Shown: in pieces, positions 1 to 6,876 of the stretch
Numbering within the stretch: position 1 is the first letter of the stretch
Layout: each line of letters starts with the position of its first letter
IMG/VR virus record: IMGVR_UViG_3300036799_000028
Span: 1 to 43,889 of that record
Length of the DNA: 43,889 nt
Direction: 5' to 3' (one strand)
From: a virus
The notes under the pieces: model-generated
Told to the model about the DNA's origin: nothing
Database searches by the model: none
What the model saw: the letters and a program-made list of their open reading frames with translations, nothing else
Translations under genes and position numbers: made by a program

Positions 1-161
1 CTTTATCTCGGACTGGATTTCGGTGGCGCTGAACTGTTCGGGGTGGGTCTGGGGCGTGGCCTGGCCGACCAGGGCGCGCTCGGGGAGGTAGGTCATGACC
101 GACTCCCGAGCGCGCGGCGGCAGTGCTTGCAAGTGACCAGCTGCGCGACCGGTGCCTGGTG
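1..161. repeat. Terminal direct repeat, left copy (circular contig overlap)
   Basis: Bases 36-161 are identical to 43764-43889. Bases 1-35 match 43729-43763 except at 4, 19, 24 and 35. The repeat lies inside genes on the minus strand, and joining the two ends gives an intact ATGA-overlapped gene pair. That is what an assembly overlap of a circular or circularly permuted genome looks like, and it does not resemble a biological terminal repeat placed between genes. The four mismatches change L to Q, S to T and D to E, with one silent change, so they look like a variant strain and not random error. Confidence 0.9.
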
Positions 162-452
162 GTTGATCGGGCTGCGAACCTGAAGGCCGCACAGGGTGGT
201 GGCCTGCATGGTGTTGCCCAGGCTCAGGTGATCCTGGCCGCTCATGCCCGGCCCGCCAGGGCGGCGGGCGGTGACCAGGGTGTAGATGGTGCGGTTCATG
301 GGTGGGTCTCCTTGGTCGTTGGCGTCGGCTGAGTGGTCGGCGCAGTAGTCGTCGGCTGGCAGGGCTGGCTGGGGGCAGAAGGCGGCCTGGCGATCGGCCC
401 AGGACATGGACGCTGAGACTGGCCGGAAGGCGTGGGCGCAGCCCCGGGTCAT
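93..452 (-). CDS. Small zinc-finger-like protein of the wrap-around leftward operon
   Basis: The reading frame is open from an ATG at 452, overlapping the previous stop as ATGA, down to a stop at 93 that in turn overlaps the ATG at 96 of the next gene. An internal in-frame ATG at 299 has a much better ribosome site (AAGGAG, about 9 nt upstream) and gives a 68-aa protein, so the true start is uncertain and could be either. The C-terminus holds a Cys pair followed by a CKHC pair and a basic end, the pattern of small zinc-finger phage proteins that often read like LCG...CKxCRRAL. I do not recognise a function. The neighbours are another zinc-ribbon protein upstream and a small helical protein downstream. 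The first 51 residues of the long form are Ala/Asp/Pro-rich and may not be translated. Confidence 0.55.
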   Translation of the reverse strand: MTRGCAHAFRPVSASMSWADRQAAFCPQPALPADDYCADHSADANDQGDPPMNRTIYTLVTARRPGGPGMSGQDHLSLGNTMQATTLCGLQVRSPINHQAPVAQLVTCKHCRRALGSRS

Positions 453-940
453 GCCTGCACCAGGCGGTGCAGGTCGTGATCGGCTGCGTAGCCGCAGGTG
501 CCGCAGAGGTTGGTCGGGCGGTCGTTGGTGGCCCAGATGGCGCGAGTGGCGGCGTCTGCCTTCGTCAGCGTGTGAGGGTGGTACGGGCGGCAGATTGAGC
601 AGTAGGCACTGGTCTTGCTGGCGCGGCCGTCGCCGCAGTCGGCGCAGGCGACCTTCTCGGTAACGGCTTTGGCCGCCTTGGCCTTGGTTGCCAGCTTCGC
701 CTGGCAACTGCTACAGAGGGTGACGCCCTCGCGGACGTTGGTCGGGTCGATCAGCCAGCCTGGGTTGATGTTCTGGCCGCAGACCGCCTTCATCATCGTG
801 TGCCGCACACGGCCGTGGCTCGTGGCGATGCGGATGAGGTAGTGGGCGGTGTCGGTCGTCCAGCCGGTGCGCCAGATGTTGATCTGGTGGTACGTGTCGG
901 TGGGAGTGGTGGTCGGCTTCGCCGATGTTGCGCTGTGCAT
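449..940 (-). CDS. Zinc-ribbon protein with four CxxC motifs, first gene of the leftward operon
   Basis: A 163-aa protein starting at ATG 940; a GTG two codons upstream at 946 is also possible. It carries four Cys-x2-Cys pairs (CSSC, CADC, CSIC, CGTC) in its second half, enough for two zinc sites, with an Ala/Lys-rich helix between the first and second pairs. The N-terminal third has a WRTGW...AHYLIR stretch that may be a small beta fold. There is no clear Shine-Dalgarno. The hexamer CAATAT ends 6 nt before the ATG, so the message may be leaderless. It is the promoter-proximal gene of the operon that crosses the contig ends, divergent from the late operon. The function is unknown; nucleic-acid or protein binding through zinc is the likeliest role. 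Confidence 0.75.
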   Translation of the reverse strand: MHSATSAKPTTTPTDTYHQINIWRTGWTTDTAHYLIRIATSHGRVRHTMMKAVCGQNINPGWLIDPTNVREGVTLCSSCQAKLATKAKAAKAVTEKVACADCGDGRASKTSAYCSICRPYHPHTLTKADAATRAIWATNDRPTNLCGTCGYAADHDLHRLVQA

Positions 941-1078
941 GGCCACATATTGCGCTGTGCATGGGCTGCTGTGTGAAACGCCTGTTCTAATTTCCGGGTA
1001 TCGAGATCAGACTGTGATGCCGCTGTGACGCGCCGGAAGGGATCGACACGCCGGCATGCAGCGTCTAGGGTGACCGGC
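941..1078. promoter_or_regulatory. Divergent promoter region between the leftward operon and the late operon
   Basis: Rightward, a good sigma70-type promoter is visible: TCGACA at 1043-1048, a 17-nt spacer, then TAGGGT at 1066-1071, placing the start of RNA at or just before the ATG at 1079. Leftward, CAATAT (read on the minus strand, 952-947) sits 6 nt before ATG 940. A 15-bp direct repeat, TTGCGCTGTGCATGG, lies at 928-942 and 950-964, offset by 22 bp (two helical turns), so one protein could bind both copies on the same face. The role of the repeat is inferred. Confidence 0.55.
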
Positions 1079-1540
1079 ATGGTGGTGGTGGACGGGGTGC
1101 AGGTGAAGCCCAAGAGAGCTACGCCGGCACAGAAAGCGAAGAAAGAAGCGACGCGCGTGCGGAGCCAGCAGGACCGCTACCTGGCTGCGGTGGGCAAGGT
1201 CGGGACGCTCACCGGGGGCTGCCGGGCGGCCAGGTGCTCACCCAACACGGTGTACGCCTGGCGTGAGCTAGACGAGGAGTTCGGGCTGCGCGAGAACCAG
1301 GCTCGGGCGCAGTTCGCTGACCAGCTGGAGGAGGAGGCGGTGCGGCGCGCCTGGCACGGCTTCCTGCGTCCCATCTACCAGCAGGGGCAGCGGGTGGGCT
1401 TCGAGCCGGTGTACTCGGACAACCTGCTCTGGAACTTGCTCAAGGCATTGCGGCCTGAGAAGTACCGCGATCGCCTGGACATGAACGTGGCCAGCATCGT
1501 CAAGGAAGTGGCCGGCTTCGATCCGTCGAGTGTGCTGTGA
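1079..1540 (+). CDS. Putative terminase small subunit (HTH DNA-binding)
   Basis: A 153-aa protein placed directly upstream of the large terminase, the usual site of the packaging-recognition subunit. Residues 1-35 are Lys/Arg-rich. A helix-turn-helix-like stretch follows (GxLTGGCRAARCSPNTVYAWR), then an acidic helix and a C-terminal segment with a DNLLWNLLKALRPEKYRDR-type motif that I associate with terminase-small-subunit-like phage proteins. I chose ATG 1079 because AGGGTG lies 6 nt upstream and TAGGGT fits a -10 box; an in-frame GTG at 1025 would add 18 residues. In the phage it would bind the packaging start on DNA and hand it to the large subunit. Assignment rests on position and the HTH-like segment, so it is probable and not certain. 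Confidence 0.7.
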   Translation: MVVVDGVQVKPKRATPAQKAKKEATRVRSQQDRYLAAVGKVGTLTGGCRAARCSPNTVYAWRELDEEFGLRENQARAQFADQLEEEAVRRAWHGFLRPIYQQGQRVGFEPVYSDNLLWNLLKALRPEKYRDRLDMNVASIVKEVAGFDPSSVL

Positions 1541-1661
1541 CCGTGGTGCGCTCTATTGGGTTCGAGTTCGCACAGACAGGACGTGAACACGTGGGGGTGC
1601 CACAAGCAATAGAGCGCAGCTGCCCGCGATCGCCCATCGTGCGCTCTAAGGACGCGCGACC
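1541..1661. promoter_or_regulatory. Terminase intergenic region with three TGCGCTCTA motifs, candidate packaging site
   Basis: TGCGCTCTA occurs at 1547-1555 (+), 1610-1618 (minus strand) and 1640-1648 (+). The first two extend into a perfect 12-bp inverted repeat (TGCGCTCTATTG / CAATAGAGCGCA at 1547-1558 and 1607-1618). The third sits just before the ribosome site AAGGA (1648-1652) of the large terminase. Repeated sites between the small and large terminase genes are where pac or cos recognition often lies. An operator controlling the large subunit is the alternative. Confidence 0.5.
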
Positions 1662-3080
1662 GTGCCGCTGATCAGCCGCCGTGGCCTGCCGCCGAGGCGG
1701 ACGGCACCCGTACCCGTAACCGACGAGGGCGCACGTATGGTTAGGCCCGCCGTCCCGAAAACTCACATATCGGCTTCCGGTGCCCCCCACGCCAATACCA
1801 GCCCCTACATGCCCAGGGGTGCCGCGCTCGAACTGATGAGCTTCAAGGGCAGGGAGGTGCTCCTGTCCGGACCAGCCAACACGGGCAAGAGCCGGGGGTG
1901 CCTCGAAAAACTCAACACCATCGCCATGCAGAAGCCGATTCGTGGCGCGATCGTGCGGAAGGTACGGGCGGCGCTCACCCAGGCGGCCATGGCCACGTTC
2001 GAGGAGAAGGTGCTGCCGGAGCCGAGCGGTGTGCATTTCCACGATGGCGATCAGGAGTACCGCTACCCGAACGGGGCGAAGGTGATCGTGGCCGGTCTGG
2101 ACGACCCGCGCAAGATCCTGTCGACCGACTTCGACATCATCTACGTGCAGGAAGCCACCGAATGCACCGAGGTGGACTGGGGCATCCTGCTCAGCCGCCT
2201 GCGGAACGGGGTGCTCAGCTACCAGCAGCTGATGGCCGACTGCAACCCGTCGTCACCCTCGCACTGGCTCAAGCAGCGGTGCGAGCGCGGCCAGACCGTG
2301 CTCATGGAGTCCAGGCATGACGACAACCCGACCGTCACCCCCGAATATCTGGAGGCGCTCGACTCGCTGCCTGGCTATCTCTACCAGCGGCTGCGGCTCG
2401 GCCTCTGGGTGGCGGCCGAGGGCATGTACTTCACCGAGTGGAATCCCGAGAAGCACCTGATCTACGACGACATTGCCGAGGACATCCCCAGCACCTGGCC
2501 CAGGTGGGTGAGCGTCGATTACGGCTTCGCGGTCCCGTTCTGCGCGCTCTGGCACGCACGGGATCCGGAGACCCACAACATCATCACCTACCGCGAGCTT
2601 TACCAGGCGGGCATCCGCGACGAGCAACAGGCCGACCTGATCATCGAGAAGACGGGCGACGAGTGGCTGCGCCAGGTGGTGCTGGACCCGAGCATGTTCA
2701 ACGCTCGCACCGAACAGCGCCGACCGTCGATCGCGCAGGTCTATGGCGATCGCGGCGTGGCTGAGATCACCAGTGACGGCATCTGGGCGGGCCAGAACAA
2801 CCGCAAGCAGGGCTGGGCGATCATGCGCCGCGCCCTGGCCTGGGACGAAAAGCACCCGCCCCGCTGGTCGATCGTGAAGTCGGCCTGCCCGAATCTGGTG
2901 CGGGAATTACCAGCCCTGGTACGCGACCCGTTCGACCCGGAGGATGTCGCCGACAAGATCGGCAGCCAGAAGATCGACGACCACGCCGCCGACGCCGCCC
3001 GCTACGGGCTGTGCGCCGAGGCGATCCCAGCCGCCGCGACCGGCAGCCGACCGGCCTCGATCGTGATCGGGCCGCGATGA
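1662..3080 (+). CDS. terL: Terminase large subunit (packaging ATPase/nuclease)
   Basis: A 472-aa DNA-packaging motor. The ATPase half shows a Walker A loop GPANTGKS (residues 70-77) and a Walker B-like strand DIIYVQEA (158-165), in which the catalytic Glu is kept but the preceding acid is Gln. The nuclease half shows the three acids of an RNase H-like fold: Asp286 in VSVDYG, Asp342 in VVLDPS and Asp444 in HAAD. It docks on the portal at the procapsid, pumps DNA using ATP and cuts the concatemer. The GTG start at 1662 is supported by AAGGA 9 nt upstream; an ATG at 1737 would remove 25 Pro/Arg-rich residues. Its stop overlaps the next ATG (ATGA). Length and motif order are normal for the family. 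Confidence 0.95.
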   Translation: MPLISRRGLPPRRTAPVPVTDEGARMVRPAVPKTHISASGAPHANTSPYMPRGAALELMSFKGREVLLSGPANTGKSRGCLEKLNTIAMQKPIRGAIVRKVRAALTQAAMATFEEKVLPEPSGVHFHDGDQEYRYPNGAKVIVAGLDDPRKILSTDFDIIYVQEATECTEVDWGILLSRLRNGVLSYQQLMADCNPSSPSHWLKQRCERGQTVLMESRHDDNPTVTPEYLEALDSLPGYLYQRLRLGLWVAAEGMYFTEWNPEKHLIYDDIAEDIPSTWPRWVSVDYGFAVPFCALWHARDPETHNIITYRELYQAGIRDEQQADLIIEKTGDEWLRQVVLDPSMFNARTEQRRPSIAQVYGDRGVAEITSDGIWAGQNNRKQGWAIMRRALAWDEKHPPRWSIVKSACPNLVRELPALVRDPFDPEDVADKIGSQKIDDHAADAARYGLCAEAIPAAATGSRPASIVIGPR

Positions 3081-3283
3081 CTAAGACTCTTCGGCTTGAC
3101 CTGGGTAATGGCGAATACATCCTGGCGGACGTGCCATCACCGCGTCTCCGGCGTGCATTGGCCCGGATCGCGACCCTCGCACCGCATTACGAGCGCGCCG
3201 ATCCCGCCGACACAGCCCTTCTGCTGGAGTGGCAAGCTCAGCAGGACGCCAGGCACGGCGGGATCCAACGAGAGGCGCGATGA
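3077..3283 (+). CDS. Small protein translationally coupled to the large terminase
   Basis: A 68-aa protein whose ATG overlaps the terL stop. It begins with a short beta-like stretch (LRLDLGNGEYILADVP) followed by an Arg/Ala-rich helix (PRLRRALARIATLA) and a Gln/Asp-rich tail. No motif is recognised. Its place between terminase and portal and its coupling suggest it is made with the packaging proteins. A further overlapping ATG at 3280 opens a 27-codon frame ending at 3363, which may only be a relay for ribosomes. Confidence 0.7.
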   Translation: MTKTLRLDLGNGEYILADVPSPRLRRALARIATLAPHYERADPADTALLLEWQAQQDARHGGIQREAR

Positions 3284-3304
3284 ACGTGGACATGGCGGCG
3301 ACGG

Positions 3305-3426
3305 GGGTGCCTCCAATTCCCCTAGTCTCCTTCGTCGCCAGTGGCACCCGACGGGGTGCCTGAGGGTGGTGTCTTGAAGCCCGAAGGGTGCGGGCCCAGG
3401 GCACTGGACACCACCCGCCCCGGCTG
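3305..3426 (+). other. Structured leader-like region with competing inverted repeats
   Basis: GGGTGCC at 3305-3311, GGCACCC at 3343-3349 and GGGTGCC at 3354-3360 allow two mutually exclusive stems, since the middle element can pair with either neighbour. A 10-bp perfect inverted repeat follows: GGGTGGTGTC at 3364-3373 with GACACCACCC at 3417-3426. The stretch 3284-3492 holds no convincing long gene, only 27- and 39-codon frames. An RNA switch or attenuator ahead of the portal gene is possible but unproven. Confidence 0.4.
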
Positions 3427-3493
3427 CCCGCGACCGTGTGAACGCCAATCCGCGCGTGCTGGTCGCGGCAGCCATGGGGGCTGGGCCGGCTGA
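3374..3493 (+). CDS. Possible 39-aa TTG-start ORF
   Basis: A TTG at 3374 with GAGGGTGGT just upstream opens a 39-codon Cys/Pro/Arg-rich frame. Its TGA at 3491-3493 shares a base with the ATG of the next gene, the same coupled arrangement used across this genome. There is no recognisable domain, and the frame lies in a region dense with inverted repeats, so it may be non-coding RNA with a chance ORF. Reported as tentative. Confidence 0.25.
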   Translation: MKPEGCGPRALDTTRPGCPRPCERQSARAGRGSHGGWAG

Positions 3494-3735
3494 TGCCCGT
3501 GCCACCGCTGGAGACCATGCCCGACGGCGCCCACAAGGCGATGCACTGGGCAGCCAAGTGCGCCCGACGGACCGTCGAGAACTTCGCCGAGCGCGGCGGC
3601 GGCGTGATGACCGCTACTGAACTCGAATCGCTCTTCATGCAGTGCTTCGCCGCCGGCGCCGTCTGGCGTGACAGTCATATCGAGGCGCCGATGGTGCTCG
3701 AATGCCCGGAGGGCACTGATGGCGCTGGCCGCTAA
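3493..3735 (+). CDS. Small unknown protein ahead of the portal gene
   Basis: An 80-aa protein starting at ATG 3493, ending 17 nt inside the portal gene. The central part (AHKAMHWAAKCARRTVENFAERGGG) reads as an amphipathic helix, and the C-terminus has an aromatic patch (FMQCFAAGAVWRDSH). No family is recognised. It sits where some phages keep small head-assembly accessory proteins. Its codon use and coupling on both sides support it being real. Confidence 0.6.
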   Translation: MPVPPLETMPDGAHKAMHWAAKCARRTVENFAERGGGVMTATELESLFMQCFAAGAVWRDSHIEAPMVLECPEGTDGAGR

Positions 3736-5941
3736 ACCGTCCACGCCCAGCAGCCTGCGCCTGGGCAGCACTCGCAGCTGGTCGCCGGCGCGGAGATCGG
3801 CACCGTCCGACGAGCAGACCATGGTGGAGGAGACCGTCGACCTGGCCAACGGGCTGCGCCAGACCTTCAAACACCGTGACGAGTTGTACGCCTACATCGA
3901 CCAGATCCTGTTCCAAGAACTCGAGGTGGAGATCCCGCAGGCGTACAAGAAGACCGCGTTGCAGGTCCGCGCCCCGCTCGCCAGCCACATGGCCAACACC
4001 GTGGCGGCGGCGTTGACCGTCAACCCGCTGACGATCCAGTTTCGGCCGATCGCTTTCGGCGACGTGGCACAGCAGAACGCGACCGTGCGCGAACACTTCT
4101 TCGAAGCCAGCTGGGCGCGCCAGGAGCAGGAGGCGAACCGGCAGCTGCTCCGGTTGTTCATGTACGCGCTCGCCACCAAGGGCGCGGCCGTGCTGAAGAC
4201 CGTCGAGCGCACCAACACCGCCTGGGCGCAGTACGCCACCCAGGCCAAGGCGCTGGAGGAGCAGCTGGCCTACGACAGGGAGTACGACCAGGACGCCAAG
4301 GACCGGCTGTACCACGCCGAGACCGAGCAGATGAAGCTCACCCTGCCGTTCCCGATCGCGACCACCGACGTGCCACCCGAGACGTTCTACTTCAACCGCA
4401 ACGAGAACGGCTTCACCGCCTGCGTCGAGATCAAACAGGTGCCCTACTCGGAGGCGCTGGACCGCTTCGGCACGGGCATGAGTCCGGATGGCACGGTCTA
4501 CCGCCCGCAGGACTGGGTCGATCTGGATCCGCGCGCCATGGGGCTGGCCAGACACCAGTACCGCGAGACGATGGATGGCACCAACAAGATGCTGACCGTC
4601 ATCGAAGCCTGGGACTATCAGGTCTGCTCGATCGTGTGCGTCGGCCCCGGCCAGTCGTCCAGCAGCAGCAGCAAGCTCGGCAACGGCACGCTGGTGAAAA
4701 GCTTCAAGCACGGCTACGGGGATGCCGTGCTCAAGACCCTGCGCGGGCCGTATTTCCAGGCGCTCGGCATCACCACCAACAGCCGAGCGCCGGCGCGCGA
4801 GGGCCTGGGCGTGCTGAGCGGCTTTCTGGATCTGTTCCCCCTGCTGGATAGCCTGCTCACGATCGAGGGCAACGCCGCCATGATGACGGGTTTCCCGGCC
4901 TTCAAGCGGACCTCCACGCCAGGCACGGTGCCGAATATCCCACCCACCGGCATGCCTTTTGGCTCCGACGGTCGCGAGCGCCAGGCCGAGGAGATCCGCC
5001 TGGGCGATATCTACCCGTACGACGTGGCGCCGATCGATCAGCCCAAGAGTGGGGTCTCGCTGACCGAGATGCTCCAGAACGTGCAGACGCTGGTGCAGCT
5101 GGCCCTGCCCAGCGTGGTGCAGGGGGTGATGGCAAGCGACCAGGCGTCGGGCTATGCCCTCAACCAGGCCGCGTACCTGGCCCGGTTGGCCTGGGATCCG
5201 ATCGTGAAGAACGCCCAGCAGACGCTCGGCATGCGCTGCGGCTTCGAGTCCTGGCTGATCGAGCACCACATCGGCGAGGACGTGTACGCCTGGGCCGAGG
5301 AGGCGCCCAAGAAGGCTGGCGCCAACCGCCGCTATGCCAACCAGCAGAAGGCGGGCTGGATCAGCGTCGGCCCGGACGACCTGAACGGTGTCCACCGCTA
5401 CGAGGCGCATCTCGACATCTCCACCCCCTCGGACGACGTGGTGAAGACGCGCGCCATCGCCGAGAAGCTCCAGCTGCAACTCATGACCTGGGAGGACGCG
5501 GCCAGGGAGATGGGTGGCAACCCGGACGAAATCGAGCACTCCAACCTGCTCCGCATGATGAAGCAAAGCCCGGCGATCATGAACCAGCTGCAACAGCTGA
5601 CGCTCCAGAAGCTGGGCTCGATCCAGGCCGAGCACATGCAGAACACGCCCGGTCCTGGGCCGGCCGAGATGATGTCTGCCGTCCAGGGCGGCGGGGCAGG
5701 CGGTCCGCCCGGCCCGAACATGGGCGGTATGCAGATCCCTGGCCAGCCGCCATCCGGGCCCTCGCCTGGTGGCATGCCGGCCAACCCTGTGCCCACCCCT
5801 GGCCAGGGTATGGGTGCGGGTGTCGGGGTCGCGTCGCCAGTGCCGGTCCGGGTCGGCCCTGGCGCCGGCCCCGGCGGTGTCAGCGGCGCGCCGGTGGTGC
5901 CCCAGATGCCGATGCAGCGACCACCGATCCCTGGAGCATAG
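3719..5941 (+). CDS. Portal protein
   Basis: A 740-aa protein directly after the terminase genes. Its long N-terminal helical section (DLANGLRQTFKHRDELY), the mixed central region and the Pro/Gly-rich C-terminal tail (from about residue 650) fit a portal of the large size seen in short-tailed phages (P22 gp1 is about 725 aa). Twelve copies would form the ring through which DNA enters and leaves and to which the tail attaches. I chose ATG 3719 because GGAGGG lies about 6 nt upstream; the frame is open further upstream to 3668. The last 100 residues are low-complexity Gly/Pro/Met, probably disordered. The call rests on size, position and overall look, as portals have few diagnostic motifs. Confidence 0.8.
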   Translation: MALAAKPSTPSSLRLGSTRSWSPARRSAPSDEQTMVEETVDLANGLRQTFKHRDELYAYIDQILFQELEVEIPQAYKKTALQVRAPLASHMANTVAAALTVNPLTIQFRPIAFGDVAQQNATVREHFFEASWARQEQEANRQLLRLFMYALATKGAAVLKTVERTNTAWAQYATQAKALEEQLAYDREYDQDAKDRLYHAETEQMKLTLPFPIATTDVPPETFYFNRNENGFTACVEIKQVPYSEALDRFGTGMSPDGTVYRPQDWVDLDPRAMGLARHQYRETMDGTNKMLTVIEAWDYQVCSIVCVGPGQSSSSSSKLGNGTLVKSFKHGYGDAVLKTLRGPYFQALGITTNSRAPAREGLGVLSGFLDLFPLLDSLLTIEGNAAMMTGFPAFKRTSTPGTVPNIPPTGMPFGSDGRERQAEEIRLGDIYPYDVAPIDQPKSGVSLTEMLQNVQTLVQLALPSVVQGVMASDQASGYALNQAAYLARLAWDPIVKNAQQTLGMRCGFESWLIEHHIGEDVYAWAEEAPKKAGANRRYANQQKAGWISVGPDDLNGVHRYEAHLDISTPSDDVVKTRAIAEKLQLQLMTWEDAAREMGGNPDEIEHSNLLRMMKQSPAIMNQLQQLTLQKLGSIQAEHMQNTPGPGPAEMMSAVQGGGAGGPPGPNMGGMQIPGQPPSGPSPGGMPANPVPTPGQGMGAGVGVASPVPVRVGPGAGPGGVSGAPVVPQMPMQRPPIPGA

Positions 5942-6370
5942 ATGCCCGGCCCGGGACACCCGAAGAGCCGCGATGTCTACTCGATGGTCGCCGAGGATCT
6001 CGCCTGGTGGCTGGAGGACACCTCCACCAAGCTGGCTGTCGGCATGTCGCCCCAGGGCGTGGCCCCGTTCGCGGCGGCACTCACCACCGACCAGAAGATC
6101 GCGTTCTACCGCGACACGATCTTCAATCCGGACGGCACGCCCAACGTCCAGGGGCGAACCGACCTGCTGGCGAGGCTCGGTCCGCTCGGCTTCCGCCAGG
6201 TCTACACGGCCGTCATCACCGCCTATCCGCAGCTGCGGATCCCGACCCCGCCCGAGCTATTGCCCCCCGAGGAGGCGCCCAATGCCCAGCACCAGCCGGT
6301 CCCAGGCCAGCCCGCTAATCCCGGAGTCGGTCCGCCGCCTCCCCAGCCCGTCGGCGCGCCAGGTGGCTAA
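5942..6370 (+). CDS. Unknown late protein with Pro-rich tail
   Basis: A 142-aa protein starting at the base after the portal stop. Residues 1-100 look globular, with an acidic Trp-rich helix (MVAEDLAWWLEDTSTKL) and a hydrophobic YTAVITAY stretch. The remainder is Pro/Gln-rich and probably disordered. Its last 89 nt are shared with the next gene in another frame, which could explain the odd tail composition. Position suggests a head or connector accessory protein; no family is recognised. Confidence 0.7.
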   Translation: MPGPGHPKSRDVYSMVAEDLAWWLEDTSTKLAVGMSPQGVAPFAAALTTDQKIAFYRDTIFNPDGTPNVQGRTDLLARLGPLGFRQVYTAVITAYPQLRIPTPPELLPPEEAPNAQHQPVPGQPANPGVGPPPPQPVGAPGG

Positions 6371-6437
6371 GTCGATGCCGCGCTACAAGCCACCGGGGCG
6401 TCGCAAGCGCAAAGCGGCGAGCGGGAAGTACGCCTGA
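6282..6437 (+). CDS. Small basic overlapping protein, 51 aa
   Basis: ATG 6282 is preceded by a strong ribosome site (GAGGAGG, about 6 nt upstream) inside the end of the previous gene, and the TGA is shared with the next ATG (TGATG). The product is strongly basic, ending in RYKPPGRRKRKAASGKYA, which suits binding DNA or the capsid interior. It overlaps the previous reading frame by 89 nt in a different phase, so both frames constrain one another. I judge it real because of the ribosome site, the coupling and the basic end. Confidence 0.6.
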   Translation: MPSTSRSQASPLIPESVRRLPSPSARQVAKSMPRYKPPGRRKRKAASGKYA

Positions 6438-6667
6438 TGGTCAAGACAACGGTGCGCGTGATGCCGTCCAGTACAGGCGACATCCAGACCCCGTTCCAGT
6501 GGGGTCCGGTGACCCGGCCGGTCGCCTGGGCCGGCTGGCGCCCGCGCGACGAGTTCCAATTGCGCTGGGAGGCGGCGCAGCGGATGCTGGGACGTGGCAC
6601 TTCTCGCCCCAGGGTCAGGAAATTTCTGCGTGGCCTTGAGCGGCGTCAACCGCTGAAAGGAAACTGA
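6437..6667 (+). CDS. Unknown late protein, 76 aa
   Basis: A TGATG-coupled small protein. The first half is beta-like with many Trp and Pro residues (FQWGPVTRPVAWAGWRPRDE), and the second half is an Arg-rich helix (LRWEAAQRMLGRGTSRPR). No domain is recognised. Its stop overlaps the next ATG, so it is part of the same translational chain of small late genes between portal and the large internal protein. Confidence 0.65.
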   Translation: MVKTTVRVMPSSTGDIQTPFQWGPVTRPVAWAGWRPRDEFQLRWEAAQRMLGRGTSRPRVRKFLRGLERRQPLKGN

Positions 6668-6873
6668 TGGCGATCTCTGCCGCGCGCCGCAAGCGATTGC
6701 CCAAATCGAGCTTTGGACTGCCTGAGAAGGACGGCTACCCGCTCGACACGATCGGACGGGCGCGGAACGCCCTGAGCCGCGCTGCTCAGAACGCCTCGCC
6801 CGCCGAACAGGCGCGGATCAAGCGCAAGGTCAAGGCGCGTTACCCGTCGATCAAGGTGGGCGGAAAGAAGTAA
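6667..6873 (+). CDS. Small basic phage protein with GRARNAL motif
   Basis: A 68-aa Lys/Arg/Ala-rich protein. It has the pattern LPKSSFGLPEK..YPLDTIGRARNALSRAAQ, then a basic end with KRKVKARYPSIKVGGKK. I recognise this YPxDTxGRARNALxR pattern from small conserved proteins in many phages and prophages, often annotated only as a domain of unknown function. Its role is not established; a structural or DNA-associated role is plausible because of the charge. Coupled to the gene before it. Confidence 0.75.
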   Translation: MAISAARRKRLPKSSFGLPEKDGYPLDTIGRARNALSRAAQNASPAEQARIKRKVKARYPSIKVGGKK

Positions 6874-6876
6874 CCG

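Noticed and set aside
3635-5959. A 774-codon open frame on the minus strand opposite the portal gene
   Set aside because: It is Arg/His/Gly/Val-rich and mirrors the portal frame exactly. Long antisense frames are expected in GC-rich coding DNA.
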